Of a stretch of 64,000 nucleotides of DNA, positions 53,059-62,700 are shown piece after piece (the stretch's first letter is position 1; the number at the start of each line of letters is the position of its first letter). The translations under genes were made by a program, and so were the position numbers. Source of the DNA: Sphingomonas taxi (GTDB lineage Bacteria > Pseudomonadota > Alphaproteobacteria > Sphingomonadales > Sphingomonadaceae); the NCBI GenBank assembly GCA_003240625.1, contig QFMX01000004.1, positions 62,001 through 126,000 of the forward strand, given 5' to 3'. Under the pieces are notes generated by a model. That model had not been told where the DNA came from. It saw nothing but the letters and a program-made list of their open reading frames with translations, and made no database searches.

Positions 53059-54347
53059 GTAGCGGTTTCGAACGCGACCGGGACGAGTTCGCGCGCGGTG
53101 CGCGTGCGATCGTCGTCCTCCCCGACCAGGGCGACGCTTCGCGCGACGTCGACGCACGCCTTGAGGAGACCGCGGGTCTTGCGGCAGCGATCGGCGTCGA
53201 GGTCGTCGAACGGATCGCTTACCGTGTTCGCCAGCCGAAGCCGGCCACACTGATCGGTAGCGGCCAGGTGGAGATGCTTGCGGCGCAGGTTCGGATGGAA
53301 GAGGCGGGGCTCGTCGTGTTCGACGCGAGCCTCAGCCCGATCCAGCAGCGCAATCTCGAAAAGGCGCTCGAAACCAAGGTCATCGATCGCACCGGCCTGA
53401 TCCTCGAGATCTTCGGCGAGCGTGCGGCGACCGCCGAGGGGCGCTTGCAGGTCGAACTGGCGCATCTCGATTATCAGGCGGGCCGACTGGTTCGCAGCTG
53501 GACCCATCTCGAACGTCAGCGCGGTGGCTTCGGCTTCCTCGGCGGTCCGGGTGAGACCCAGATCGAAGCGGATCGCCGCCTGATCCGCGACCGGATGGCT
53601 CGGCTCAAGCGCGAGCTCGAGCAGGTCAGCCGTACGCGAGGGCTTCACCGCGAGCGGCGCCAGCGTGCGCCGTGGCCGGTGATCGCGCTGGTCGGCTACA
53701 CCAATGCGGGCAAGTCGACGCTGTTCAACCGGCTTACCGGCGCAGACGTGATGGCCGAGGATCTGCTGTTCGCGACGCTGGATCCGACGCTGCGACAAAT
53801 CCAGTTACCCGGCATCGACAAGGCGATCCTGTCCGACACGGTGGGGTTCGTCTCGGACCTGCCGACCCAGCTGGTCGCCGCGTTCAAGGCGACCCTTGAA
53901 GAGGTCGTGTCCGCCGACCTACTCGTCCACATCCGCGATATCGCGCATCCCGATACCGAGGCGCAGCGGACGGACGTCGAAACCGTGCTGGCCGAGATCG
54001 GGGTGGACGAGAACACGCCGCGGTTCGAGGTCTGGAACAAGCTCGACCTGCTCGATGCCGATACGCATGACGAGATCGCGGCGCAGGCTGCGCACCGCGA
54101 CGACGTCGTCGCAATCTCGGCGCTGAGCGGGGAAGGGGTGGATGAGCTGATCCACCAGGTCGCCGCCAAGCTGACCGGCGCGCATCGTCGGTACAGCATC
54201 ACGCTCGACGCGACCGACGGCGCGGGCGCGGCGTGGCTGCATGCGCACGGCGAGGTGCTGGGCAGCTTGGACGACGAACTCGAGACGACCTACGACGTGC
54301 GACTGTCGGAAACCGATTACGACCGGTTCATCCGCCGCGACGCTTGA
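53055..54347 (+). CDS. hflX: Ribosome-associated GTPase HflX
   Basis: A 430-residue GTPase that splits stalled or stressed 70S ribosomes. N-terminal HflX domain (QPKPATLIGSGQVEML, VVFDASLSPIQQRNLEKAL), Gly-rich linker (GGFGFLGGPGETQIEADRR), G1 GYTNAGKST, and SDTVGFVSDLP (G3). The start is TTG at 53055, overlapping the hfq stop (TTGA). hfq-hflX is a conserved pair. Its 3' end overlaps convergent mazG by 20 bases. Confidence 0.96.
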   Translation: MSSGFERDRDEFARGARAIVVLPDQGDASRDVDARLEETAGLAAAIGVEVVERIAYRVRQPKPATLIGSGQVEMLAAQVRMEEAGLVVFDASLSPIQQRNLEKALETKVIDRTGLILEIFGERAATAEGRLQVELAHLDYQAGRLVRSWTHLERQRGGFGFLGGPGETQIEADRRLIRDRMARLKRELEQVSRTRGLHRERRQRAPWPVIALVGYTNAGKSTLFNRLTGADVMAEDLLFATLDPTLRQIQLPGIDKAILSDTVGFVSDLPTQLVAAFKATLEEVVSADLLVHIRDIAHPDTEAQRTDVETVLAEIGVDENTPRFEVWNKLDLLDADTHDEIAAQAAHRDDVVAISALSGEGVDELIHQVAAKLTGAHRRYSITLDATDGAGAAWLHAHGEVLGSLDDELETTYDVRLSETDYDRFIRRDA

Positions 54348-55062
54348 CCGCCTGCCACAGGGCTTCCTTCTGATCGAGTGTCATGGCGGCGAAGGCGTCG
54401 TCGCCATCGGCCTCGATCGCCCGAAAGCGCGCCTCGAACTTGGCATTGCCGGCGCGCAAGGCGGCCTCGGGATCGACGCCTAGATGGCGTGCCCAGTTCG
54501 TGACGGCGAACAGCAGGTCGCCGATCTCTTCTGCGATCGTGTCTGAGTCGGCTTCGCGAACCTCTTCGATTTCCTCGAAAACCTTCGCAAGCGGACCCGC
54601 CGCATCGGGCCAGTCGAACCCCACGCGCGCTGCACGCTTCTGCAGTTTCTCGGCGCGTGACAAGGCGGGCAGACCGATCGCGACGCCAGCCAACGCACTG
54701 GGATCGGACTTCTCCGCACGTTCGCCGGCCTTGATCGTTTCCCATCCCGGCGAGATCGCGGCGTCGCCGAAGACATGCGGGTGGCGGCGTTCCATCTTGT
54801 CGCTGATCGCGGCGACGACGTCGGCCAGCGTGAACGCACCCGATTCCTCGGCGATACGGCTGTGGAACACGACCTGAAGCAGCAGATCGCCAAGTTCGTC
54901 CTTGAGATCGGCGGGGTCGTCGCGGGCGATCGCGTCGGCAACCTCATACGCTTCCTCGATCGTGTACGGCGCGATCGTCGACCAGGTCTGCACCCGATCC
55001 CATTCGCATCCGTCGACCGGATCACGCAGCCGCGCCATGATGGAAGTGAGGCGTTCGATCAT
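54328..55062 (-). CDS. mazG: Nucleoside triphosphate pyrophosphohydrolase MazG
   Basis: A 244-residue protein with two MazG domains. The first has CEWDRVQTWSTIAPYTIEEA, then YEVADAI and the metal motif DELGDLLLQVVFH. The second has KVFEEIEEVREADSD and EEIGDLLFAVTNW. It hydrolyses NTPs to NMPs and PPi, clearing abnormal nucleotides. The ATG at 55062 is preferred; GTG at 55069-55071 is an in-frame alternative. Convergent with hflX. Confidence 0.94.
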   Translation of the reverse strand: MIERLTSIMARLRDPVDGCEWDRVQTWSTIAPYTIEEAYEVADAIARDDPADLKDELGDLLLQVVFHSRIAEESGAFTLADVVAAISDKMERRHPHVFGDAAISPGWETIKAGERAEKSDPSALAGVAIGLPALSRAEKLQKRAARVGFDWPDAAGPLAKVFEEIEEVREADSDTIAEEIGDLLFAVTNWARHLGVDPEAALRAGNAKFEARFRAIEADGDDAFAAMTLDQKEALWQAVKRRGG

Positions 55063-55099
55063 AGGGGGCACCTGTAAACTGGCATCGACCGGCTGCCTA

Positions 55100-55130
55100 T
55101 CTCAAGATCGATAATATACATTATGTAAAA
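55100..55130 (-). promoter_or_regulatory. A+T-rich island with short dyad upstream of mazG
   Basis: This segment, read on the minus strand, contains ACATAATGTATATTATCGAT, far richer in A+T than its surroundings, with a TACAT/ATGTA dyad at 55117-55127 and a TATTAT-like -10. It lies about 40-70 bases before the mazG start. A mazG promoter is likely; the dyad may be an operator or may only reflect base composition. Confidence 0.4.
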
Positions 55131-55131
55131 T

Positions 55132-55719
55132 CTACTCCTGGATCGGGGTCAGGATAAGCGTGGCGTTCTCGACCCGCCACGATCCCAGCTTCGACAGAAA
55201 GTTCATGCCGATGACGTCGGTGTCCCCGAAAGACGGCGACGTGACGATCCCAAGATCGGTCGCGGTGATCGTGCCGATCGTGATGCGCTTGACCGTCGCG
55301 GTCCGCGCCGACACGTCGCCGTTCGCGGTCGAGATGATAACCGGGAACGGGCTTTCGTCGCTATCGAGTCCCGCAGCCTTCGCAGTGGCCGTCGACAGCG
55401 CGGTCGTCGTCGCACCGCTGTCGATCAGCATGCGCCGCCGTACGCCGTCGATATCGACATCAGCCCAGAAATGCCCATCCTCGGCCATGCGTATCCGCGT
55501 TTCGGTACCGCTGACCTGCTGGTCTGCGAACAGGGTCTTCAGTCCCGACAGCCGGTCCCGCTGGCTCGCGATCAGCAAAGCCACGACAAAGATCGCGACC
55601 CACGCCAGGGCCATTTTCAGCACGGGTTTCAGCGGCAACCGGCGCGCTACCAGCGCGGACAGCGGCAGGATCAGCATGACCGCGTACAGCGCGAACTGGG
55701 CTGCGCGATCGCCGGTCAT
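55132..55719 (-). CDS. Membrane-anchored retropepsin-like aspartic protease
   Basis: A 195-residue protein with two N-terminal membrane segments (about 9-25 and 36-52: YAVMLILPLSALVAR, MALAWVAIFVVALLIAS), then a single-lobe clan AA domain: LIDSGATTTALS with catalytic Asp100, VIGMNFLSKLGSW near the C-terminus. Single-lobe enzymes act as dimers; substrates are unknown for the bacterial family. It overlaps the MBL gene by 4 bases, as the last gene of the dacA-holB-metG-tatD-MBL cluster. Confidence 0.88.
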   Translation of the reverse strand: MTGDRAAQFALYAVMLILPLSALVARRLPLKPVLKMALAWVAIFVVALLIASQRDRLSGLKTLFADQQVSGTETRIRMAEDGHFWADVDIDGVRRRMLIDSGATTTALSTATAKAAGLDSDESPFPVIISTANGDVSARTATVKRITIGTITATDLGIVTSPSFGDTDVIGMNFLSKLGSWRVENATLILTPIQE

Positions 55720-56480
55720 GCGGTGAGGACTAATCCGTCATAGCCGGGCTCGACCCCGGCCGGGAGTTCATGCCGCAGCGTCGCGTAATCCATGGTGTTA
55801 TCCATGTGGATCAACGCAGTCCGCTTCGGCGTCAGGCGCTCCACCCAGTTCAGGACGGCCGGCAATTCCATGTGTGTCGGATGCGGACGTCGGCGGAGCG
55901 CGTCGACGACCCAGATGTCCAGATCCTGATACAGGCTGGCCATGTCATCGGTCATCACGTTGAAATCGGTTGCATATCCGATGGATACGCCGTCGGCTTC
56001 AAACCGCAGCCCAGCGGCGTGGATGCTGCCATGGGGCTGATCGGTGACGCGGATGTCGATCCCGCCGATCGACAGCCGGTCCGGCAAGATCTCGCCCGCG
56101 ATCGTCGGCGGGTAGCCGGGGCGACCGTGAAAGGCATAGGTGAACCGCGCGTCCAGCGCCGCCAGCGTGAACGGCCGCGCATAGCCACGGACCGGCGTAC
56201 CGGTCGCATGGAAGAGTTGCCGCACGTCGTCGATGCCGTGGCAGTGATCGGCGTGGTCGTGCGTCCAGATCACCGCGTCGACCCGGTCGATATGGGCCGC
56301 CAGCAACTGCTCGCGCATGTCAGGGCTGGTGTCGATCAGGATCCGGGTGCCGTCATGCTCGACCAGAGCGGACGCGCGCGTGCGCCGGTTGCGCGGCTCG
56401 GTCGGGTCGCACTCGCCCCAGTCGTTGCCGATCCTCGGCACACCCGAGGATGTGCCCGAACCGAGGATCGTGATCTTCAT
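55716..56480 (-). CDS. MBL-fold metallohydrolase (PhnP/RNase Z-like)
   Basis: A 254-residue metallo-beta-lactamase-fold hydrolase. ILGSGTSSGVPRIG at the N-terminus, the metal-binding THDHADHCHGIDD, and HMDNTMDYATL at the end. PhnP-like members are cyclic phosphodiesterases; in alphaproteobacteria this gene sits beside tatD and metG, and its substrate is not known. Overlaps tatD and the retropepsin gene by 4 bases each. Confidence 0.9.
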   Translation of the reverse strand: MKITILGSGTSSGVPRIGNDWGECDPTEPRNRRTRASALVEHDGTRILIDTSPDMREQLLAAHIDRVDAVIWTHDHADHCHGIDDVRQLFHATGTPVRGYARPFTLAALDARFTYAFHGRPGYPPTIAGEILPDRLSIGGIDIRVTDQPHGSIHAAGLRFEADGVSIGYATDFNVMTDDMASLYQDLDIWVVDALRRRPHPTHMELPAVLNWVERLTPKRTALIHMDNTMDYATLRHELPAGVEPGYDGLVLTA

Positions 56481-57268
56481 GCTGCCGCCCCGGTCACCCG
56501 CGTCTTGGCGAACAGCGCGTGGAAGTTCTCGGCCGTACGACGCGACAATTCCTCGACACTTTCGCCACGCAGGTCGGCGAGGAACTGCGCGGTGTCGGCG
56601 ACGAAGCCGGGTTCGCCGGTTTTGCCCCGGTGCGGCACCGGCGCGAGGAATGGCGCGTCGGTCTCGATCAGCAAGCGCTCGATCGGCAGGCGTGCCGCGG
56701 TCTCCTGTAGATCGCGCGCGTTCTTGAACGTCACGATCCCGGAGATCGAGATATAAAGGCCCAAGTCCAATGCCTTGTCGGCGAAAGCTCCGCTCGCCGT
56801 GAAGCAATGGATGACGCCGGGATAGGCCCCCTTCCCCATTTCTTCGGCCATGATCGTGGCGGTATCGTCCTCGGCATCACGGGTGTGGACGACGATCGGC
56901 AAGCCCGTCTCGCGCGACGCGGCGATGTGCGCGCGGAAGCTCGCCTGCTGGCGGGCGCGATCGGACGTGTCGCGGAAATAGTCGAGGCCGCTTTCTCCGA
57001 GGCCGACGACCCGGGGATGCCGCGCGCGCTCGATCAGCTTGGCCGCGTCGACGTCGGGATAGGTATCCGCCTCGTTGGGATGGATGCCGATCGTCGCCCA
57101 CACGTCCGGTTCGCGCTCGGCGGTGGCGACAATATCGTCCCACTCGCTCTCGCGCGTCGAGATGTTGAGCATTGCCGTCACCCCCCTCGCCCGTGCCCGC
57201 GCGAGGACCGCCTGCTGATCCTCGACGAGGCCCTTATAGTTCAGATGGCAATGGCTGTCGGCGAGCAT
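56477..57268 (-). CDS. TatD-family metal-dependent hydrolase/DNase
   Basis: A 263-residue TIM-barrel hydrolase. DSHCHL (4-9) at the N-terminus, IGIHPNEADTYPD, VGLGESGLDYFRD, and LLIETDAPFLAPVPHRGK carry the metal ligands. TatD proteins have 3'-5' exonuclease activity; this paralogue is YcfH-like by its position after metG. Its ATG overlaps the metG stop (TGATG). Confidence 0.93.
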   Translation of the reverse strand: MLADSHCHLNYKGLVEDQQAVLARARARGVTAMLNISTRESEWDDIVATAEREPDVWATIGIHPNEADTYPDVDAAKLIERARHPRVVGLGESGLDYFRDTSDRARQQASFRAHIAASRETGLPIVVHTRDAEDDTATIMAEEMGKGAYPGVIHCFTASGAFADKALDLGLYISISGIVTFKNARDLQETAARLPIERLLIETDAPFLAPVPHRGKTGEPGFVADTAQFLADLRGESVEELSRRTAENFHALFAKTRVTGAAA

Positions 57269-58815
57269 CAGGCCTCCGCTGGCAGTTCGAGACGCGGGAA
57301 GACGGGCGCAGGCGGTGCGATCCGGAAGTCGGACGCAGCGATCCGGTCGTACCAGCCGTCGTCGTTGATCGCCGCATGATCGCGTTCGGTCGCGCCGATC
57401 TGGTCGAGCACCTTGCCCGCGGACTCGGGCACGACCGGCAGGATCGCGATCGCCAGCATGCGGATCGCGCGGACCAGCGTACGCAACACTGCGTTCATCC
57501 GCTCGGGATCGGTCTTGCGCAGAGCCCAGGGCGCCTGCGCGTCGATATACTGGTTGCACGCGAACACGCCGCGCATCCACGCCTCGATCCCTTGCGACAG
57601 CGCGAGATCGGTGAAGCCGGCCTTGAACCCCGCACAGGCGACGACGACCTCTTCGATCAGCTCGGCATCGGCATCTTGGACCGTACCGGCAGTGGGAAAT
57701 TCGCCACCCAAGTTCTTGGCGATGAACGACAATGTCCGCTGCGCAAGGTTGCCGAAGCTGTTCGCCAGCTCGGCGTTGACGCGCGTCACGATCGCCTCGG
57801 GCGAGTAGCTACCGTCCTGCCCGAAGCTGACCTCGCGGAGGAAGAAATAGCGTAGCGCATCGACGCCGAACGCATCCGCCAGCGCCATCGGATCGACGAC
57901 ATTGCCGACCGACTTCGACATCTTCTCGCCGCGGGTGAGGAGGAAGCCGTGGCCGAACACGCTTTTGGGCAGCGGAATGCCCGCCGACAGCAGGAACGCC
58001 GGCCAATAGACCGCGTGGAAGCGGACGATGTCCTTGCCGATCAGGTGGATATCCGCCGGCCAGTATTTCGCCTTGTCACCGGTCATGTCGGGATAGCCGA
58101 TCCCGGTCAGGTAATTGGTGAGCGCATCGACCCACACATACATGACGTGGCCCGGGCTGCCCGGCACCGGCACGCCCCAGTCGAAGCTGGTGCGTGAGAC
58201 CGACAGATCCTTCAGGCCCCCCTCGACGAAGCGCATCACCTCGTTGCGGCGGCTTTCGGGGCGGATGAAGTCGGGGTTGGCGGCGAAGAGATCGAGCAAG
58301 GGCTGCTGATATTTCGACAGGCGGAAGAACCAGGTCTCCTCGGCGGTCCACTCGACCGGCGTACCCTGCGGCGAGCGACGATCGTCGCCCTCCCCGGTCA
58401 GCTCGGACTCGTCGTAGAACGCCTCGTCGCGGACCGAATACCAGCCCTCGTAGCGGTCGAGATACAGGTCGCCCGCATCCGCCATCGCCTGCCAGATCGC
58501 GGCGCTGGCGGCGTAATGATCCTCGTCCACCGTGCGGATGAAGCGGTCATACGAGATGCCAAGACGATCCGCCATCTCGTGGAAATACGACGACATTTCG
58601 TTGGACAGGTCACGCACGGGCATGTCGCGGTCGCGCGCGGCCTGGACCATCTTGAGGCCATGCTCGTCGGTGCCGGTCTGGAACAGTACGTCGCGTCCGG
58701 CCTGGCGCTGGAAGCGGGCGATCGCGTCGGCGGCGATCATCTCGTACGCATGGCCGATATGCGGACGGCCATTGGGATAGTGGATCGCGGTGGTGATATA
58801 GAAAGGGTCGGCCAT
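57268..58815 (-). CDS. metG: Methionyl-tRNA synthetase
   Basis: A 515-residue class I synthetase. HIGH-type motif NGRPHIGHAYE and KMSKS-type motif RGEKMSKSVGN. The segment that carries zinc Cys in E. coli MetG (GWYSVRDEAFYDESEL onward) has no Cys pair, and the C-terminal EMAP-like domain is absent; this short form is common in alphaproteobacteria. It starts 50 bases after holB. Confidence 0.97.
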   Translation of the reverse strand: MADPFYITTAIHYPNGRPHIGHAYEMIAADAIARFQRQAGRDVLFQTGTDEHGLKMVQAARDRDMPVRDLSNEMSSYFHEMADRLGISYDRFIRTVDEDHYAASAAIWQAMADAGDLYLDRYEGWYSVRDEAFYDESELTGEGDDRRSPQGTPVEWTAEETWFFRLSKYQQPLLDLFAANPDFIRPESRRNEVMRFVEGGLKDLSVSRTSFDWGVPVPGSPGHVMYVWVDALTNYLTGIGYPDMTGDKAKYWPADIHLIGKDIVRFHAVYWPAFLLSAGIPLPKSVFGHGFLLTRGEKMSKSVGNVVDPMALADAFGVDALRYFFLREVSFGQDGSYSPEAIVTRVNAELANSFGNLAQRTLSFIAKNLGGEFPTAGTVQDADAELIEEVVVACAGFKAGFTDLALSQGIEAWMRGVFACNQYIDAQAPWALRKTDPERMNAVLRTLVRAIRMLAIAILPVVPESAGKVLDQIGATERDHAAINDDGWYDRIAASDFRIAPPAPVFPRLELPAEA

Positions 58816-58865
58816 GCCGCGCTCCTAGAGCATCACCCCGATCAGGTGAAGCCTGCGCAGCCCTA

Positions 58866-59843
58866 TCACCGGCGTAATGTCGCGACGATCCCCGCCATCT
58901 CGAACACCGTGGCCTGCGCATCGAGCGACAGCCCGATAGCCGCACCCGCCAGCTCGCGTGCCGCAGCGTGCGCATCGAGCGCGGATCGCAGCGCTGGCCC
59001 CGAGCGGGTCCGTGCGGCATCGGCAATAAACGCAGGCGCGCGGTCGAGGAACGCTTCGTAGCGCGGTTGCGCGGCCTTGAGCCCGAGCGCCTTGGCGAGC
59101 TTCAACCGACGTCCGTTATCCCGGTCCCCATCCTGCGCGATCGAAGCGATGGCATCGTCGATCGCGGCGATGTCGAGCCCGGCGTAGCGAAGCGCGCGGC
59201 CGGGCCCACCGTCGCTCGCGCGAACCAGCGCGGCGACCTCGCCCTCGTCGGCATCAGGTTGCAACGTCCGGATCGCCGCCGCGACCTCGTCGTCGCTGAG
59301 CGCCTTGAACCGCAGCAACCGGCACCGCGAGCGGATCGTCGGCAGCAACCGGCCCGGTGCATGGCTGACGAGCAGGAAGATCGTCCCCGCCGGCGGTTCC
59401 TCGAGGTTCTTGAGCAGCGCATTCGCCCCGCCCCGCTCCAGATCGTCGATCGCGTCGATCACCACGACGCGCCGCGGGCTCATCGACGGTGTGGTCGCGA
59501 ACAGGGGTTGCAGCGTCCGCACCTGCGCGATCGTGATGCTGCGCGCCAGATCCTGATCGGGCTTATCGGAATCCTTCGGCAACCGTGCGAGCACGCGAAA
59601 ATCGGGGTGCGACCCGGCCTCCATCAGCGACCGCGTCCGGTTCCCCTCGGGAACCTCAAACCCGGTCGATCCGGCGTCGGGCTCAGCCGCGTCCGCAAGC
59701 ATCCGCATGGCTGCAGCGCGCGCGAAGCTCGCCTTGCCAACGCCCTGCGGCCCGGCGATCAGCCACGCGTGATGCAGCGAACCGCCGCGCATCGCCGCCA
59801 TGAAGGCAGACTGCGCGGCGGTGTTGCCGATGATCGACGTCAT
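58866..59843 (-). CDS. holB: DNA polymerase III delta-prime subunit
   Basis: A 325-residue clamp-loader subunit. P-loop-like GPQGVGKASFA, the VVIDAIDDLERGGANALLKN region, and EEPPAGTIFLLVSHAPGRLL with SRC motif TIRSRCRLL. The zinc-binding Cys group of E. coli delta-prime is missing between about residues 50 and 80. Lies between dacA and metG; no tmk gene intervenes. Confidence 0.92.
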   Translation of the reverse strand: MTSIIGNTAAQSAFMAAMRGGSLHHAWLIAGPQGVGKASFARAAAMRMLADAAEPDAGSTGFEVPEGNRTRSLMEAGSHPDFRVLARLPKDSDKPDQDLARSITIAQVRTLQPLFATTPSMSPRRVVVIDAIDDLERGGANALLKNLEEPPAGTIFLLVSHAPGRLLPTIRSRCRLLRFKALSDDEVAAAIRTLQPDADEGEVAALVRASDGGPGRALRYAGLDIAAIDDAIASIAQDGDRDNGRRLKLAKALGLKAAQPRYEAFLDRAPAFIADAARTRSGPALRSALDAHAAARELAGAAIGLSLDAQATVFEMAGIVATLRR

Positions 59844-59871
59844 GCCCGAAAGGTCATCGGCGCCGGGGTCA

Positions 59872-61035
59872 TCAGCCGAAGAAGCCGGTCAGTCCTGCCC
59901 ATGCGCGACCGAAGAAACCGGCTTCCCCAACGTCCTTCTCGGCGACCAGCGGCATGGTCTGCTGCAGCCCGTCGGACGTAGTGACGACGAGATCGGCTAT
60001 ATGCTGGCCGGCCTTGATCGGCGCCTTGATCGGGCCGTCATACACGACCTTCGCGGTCAGATTGGGCGAGGTGCCCGCGGGCAGCGTCACGGTCAGCGCC
60101 TTGGGCGCGACGAGCCCGACCGACGACGAATCGCCGAGCTGGACCGAAGCGGTCTCGACCTTCTTGCCCTTCGCGACGATCGGCTTGGACTGCCATGCGC
60201 GAAAGCCCCATTCCATGAAGCGTACCGATTCCTCGGCGCGCTGGCCCGAACTGGTCAGGCCGGCGACGACCATCACCAGGCGACGGCCATTCTGCACTGC
60301 GGACCCGGTGAAGCCATAGCCTGCCTCCTCGGTGTGCCCGGTCTTAAGGCCATCTGCGCCGGCGACGCGGCCGAGGATCGGGTCGCGGTTCGCCTGGGTG
60401 ATGGCGCTGCCGCCCATCGTCTTGCCCCAGGTGAAATCGCGCTTCGAATAGAATTGCTTGTAGAGATCGGGATAGTTGGTGATCGTCGCCGCCGCGAGCT
60501 TGGCGAGATCATGCGCCGTCACATAGGTAACGCCGTTGTCGGGCCAGCCGTTCGCGGTACCGAAATGGCTGTCCTTGAGGCCGAGTTCGGCAGCCTTCCG
60601 GTTCATCCGCTCGGTGAACGCCTGCTCGGAGCCGGAAATGCCCTCGGCGAGCACGATGCACGCGTCGTTGCCCGACAGCGTGACGATCCCGTACAGCAGA
60701 TTGGCGACGCTGACATTCTCACCCGATGACAGGAACATCGTCGAACCCGCTGCCGGACCATGCCATTTCGCCCAGGTCTCGGGGCGTACCGTCATCATCT
60801 GGTCGAGCTTCAACTCGCCCTTCTTGACCATGTCGAACGCGACATAGACCGTCATCATCTTGGCGAGCGAGGCTGGCGGCATCCGGCGATCGGCATCGCG
60901 CGCGAACAGCACCGCGCCCGACGACAGATCCTCCATATAGGCGATCGGCGCCGCGGTCTGGAACTGCGGGGCCGCGGCGATGGAGGGATGCGCCAGCGCG
61001 AGGGCGACGAGCGGTGCGACGATCAGCTTCTTCAT
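59872..61035 (-). CDS. dacA: D-alanyl-D-alanine carboxypeptidase (PBP5/6-like)
   Basis: A 387-residue low-molecular-weight PBP with signal peptide (LIVAPLVALALAHPSIAAA). Active-site motifs: SLAK (56-59), SGN in TLSGNDACIVLAEG, KTG in GLKTGHTEEAG. A C-terminal beta domain follows and the end (FFGRAWAGLTGFFG) is amphipathic, consistent with membrane association as in PBP5. It trims the terminal D-Ala of peptidoglycan. The ATG at 61035 begins the signal peptide; the frame is open further upstream. Confidence 0.94.
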   Translation of the reverse strand: MKKLIVAPLVALALAHPSIAAAPQFQTAAPIAYMEDLSSGAVLFARDADRRMPPASLAKMMTVYVAFDMVKKGELKLDQMMTVRPETWAKWHGPAAGSTMFLSSGENVSVANLLYGIVTLSGNDACIVLAEGISGSEQAFTERMNRKAAELGLKDSHFGTANGWPDNGVTYVTAHDLAKLAAATITNYPDLYKQFYSKRDFTWGKTMGGSAITQANRDPILGRVAGADGLKTGHTEEAGYGFTGSAVQNGRRLVMVVAGLTSSGQRAEESVRFMEWGFRAWQSKPIVAKGKKVETASVQLGDSSSVGLVAPKALTVTLPAGTSPNLTAKVVYDGPIKAPIKAGQHIADLVVTTSDGLQQTMPLVAEKDVGEAGFFGRAWAGLTGFFG

Positions 61036-61134
61036 GGGGTATTCCGTGAGCAAAAGGGCGGTCCGTGGGCAGGATGTGATGCAGGTCATAGCCGCGCCCG
61101 GCGACCGCGTCACGTATCCGTTGCGCGCAAATTC

Positions 61135-62181
61135 CTAGCGTTCGACCGCGTCGGCGAGCAGCCCGACCGACAACGCGTAGAAATTCGAGCAGTTGTAATC
61201 GAGGATCACGCGGTAGTTGCTGGTCAGCAAATACGCGGTCGCCCCCTGCCCGTCCGGCTCGAGCAACGTCGCCATCACGCTGTCCGCGGGCAGGCTGCGA
61301 CCCTGGGGCGAGATCCCGAGCGCACGCCACTCGGCGATCGTCCGCCAGCCGCTATGACGCTCGAACACGCGCGGGCAGCGCGGCGAGACGAGCCGGTTGC
61401 GGACCTGGGACCGGTCGAACCCGGCGGGCACGTTGACCGCGACGCCCCAGGGCTGACCGGCACGCCAGCCCGCATCGACGAAATAATTGCCGATCGACGC
61501 CAGCGTATCCGCCGGGCTGTTCCAAATGTCCGCGCGCCCGTCGCCATCGCCGTCGCGCGCGAGCCGCAGATAGATCGACGGCAGGAACTGCGGATTGCCG
61601 GTCGCGCCCGCCCAACTCCCCTTCAACTGGTCGCGCGTCACCCCGCGATCGAGCATCTTGAGCCCGGCGATGAACTCGCCCGCGAACAGCGACCGCCGCC
61701 GGCCCTCGTACGCGAGGCTGGCGAGCGACCGCAGCAAGTCGAAATTGCCGGTATAGCTGCCGTAATTCGTCTCGTGACCCCAGATCGCGACCATGATCGA
61801 TTCCGGAACGCCGGTGGTCTGTTCGATCCGCTGCAACCGCGAACGCTGCGCCAAATAGGTCTGACGCCCGCGCGCGATCCGCGCGGCATCGACATGCTGT
61901 GCGCGGTAGGGCGCAAACGCCGGGATCGCGCTGCTGCTGGTCGCGCCGGGCTGTTGCCGGTCGAGATCGATGACCCGCTGGTTGAGTGTCAGTCCCGGAA
62001 ACACCGCGTCGGCCGTCCGCCTGCTCACGCCGTCCGCCAGCGCCTGCTGGCGAAGCGTCGTCATATAGGCCTGAAATCCCGCATCGTCCTGCGCCAGCGC
62101 CGGGCTAGTCCCCGCCAACACAGCGCCGAAGCCGATCAAGATCCTGCGCAGCCGCGCTGTTGCTGTCGATGTCCCGCCCAT
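61135..62181 (-). CDS. Lytic murein transglycosylase (MltB-like)
   Basis: A 348-residue exported protein: signal (RILIGFGAVLAGTSPALAQ), then an SLT_2/MltB domain with catalytic Glu in IWGHETNYGSYTG, AGATGNPQFLPS, and DIWNSPADTLASIGNYF. It cleaves glycan strands to 1,6-anhydro ends. The ATG at 62181 begins the signal sequence; upstream in-frame residues are not family-like. It is on the same strand as dacA, with about 100 bases between, and may be the lead gene. Confidence 0.9.
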   Translation of the reverse strand: MGGTSTATARLRRILIGFGAVLAGTSPALAQDDAGFQAYMTTLRQQALADGVSRRTADAVFPGLTLNQRVIDLDRQQPGATSSSAIPAFAPYRAQHVDAARIARGRQTYLAQRSRLQRIEQTTGVPESIMVAIWGHETNYGSYTGNFDLLRSLASLAYEGRRRSLFAGEFIAGLKMLDRGVTRDQLKGSWAGATGNPQFLPSIYLRLARDGDGDGRADIWNSPADTLASIGNYFVDAGWRAGQPWGVAVNVPAGFDRSQVRNRLVSPRCPRVFERHSGWRTIAEWRALGISPQGRSLPADSVMATLLEPDGQGATAYLLTSNYRVILDYNCSNFYALSVGLLADAVER

Positions 62182-62334
62182 TTGAAGGCTCTGCCACAGA
62201 CCTGCCACGATCGGAACCTCGCATCGTCGCGCCCACCGCACGTGCGGCCGTAAGCCCCACTCCACTATATGCTCGACCGACAAACGGCGGGTGCCGAAGC
62301 CGCGTCCCTTTTGCCGCACGGAACACGATGCCGC

Positions 62335-62363
62335 TTGCCATCCGGCAAAAGCAGCGGCTAAGG
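62335..62363 (+). promoter_or_regulatory. Putative tRNA-Pro promoter
   Basis: TTGCCA (62335-62340) and CTAAGG (62358-62363) are 17 bases apart, ending 11 bases before the tRNA 5' end. This matches sigma-70 spacing, and TTG-like -35 with CTA-like -10 boxes are usual in alphaproteobacteria. The match to the -10 consensus is weak. Confidence 0.4.
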
Positions 62364-62374
62364 GCCGTCGCAGT

Positions 62375-62700
<326 letters not shown>

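Noticed and set aside
57268..58815. metG as defective because zinc Cys are missing
   Set aside because: Zinc-free, shorter MetRS forms are common; the HIGH- and KMSKS-type motifs are intact.
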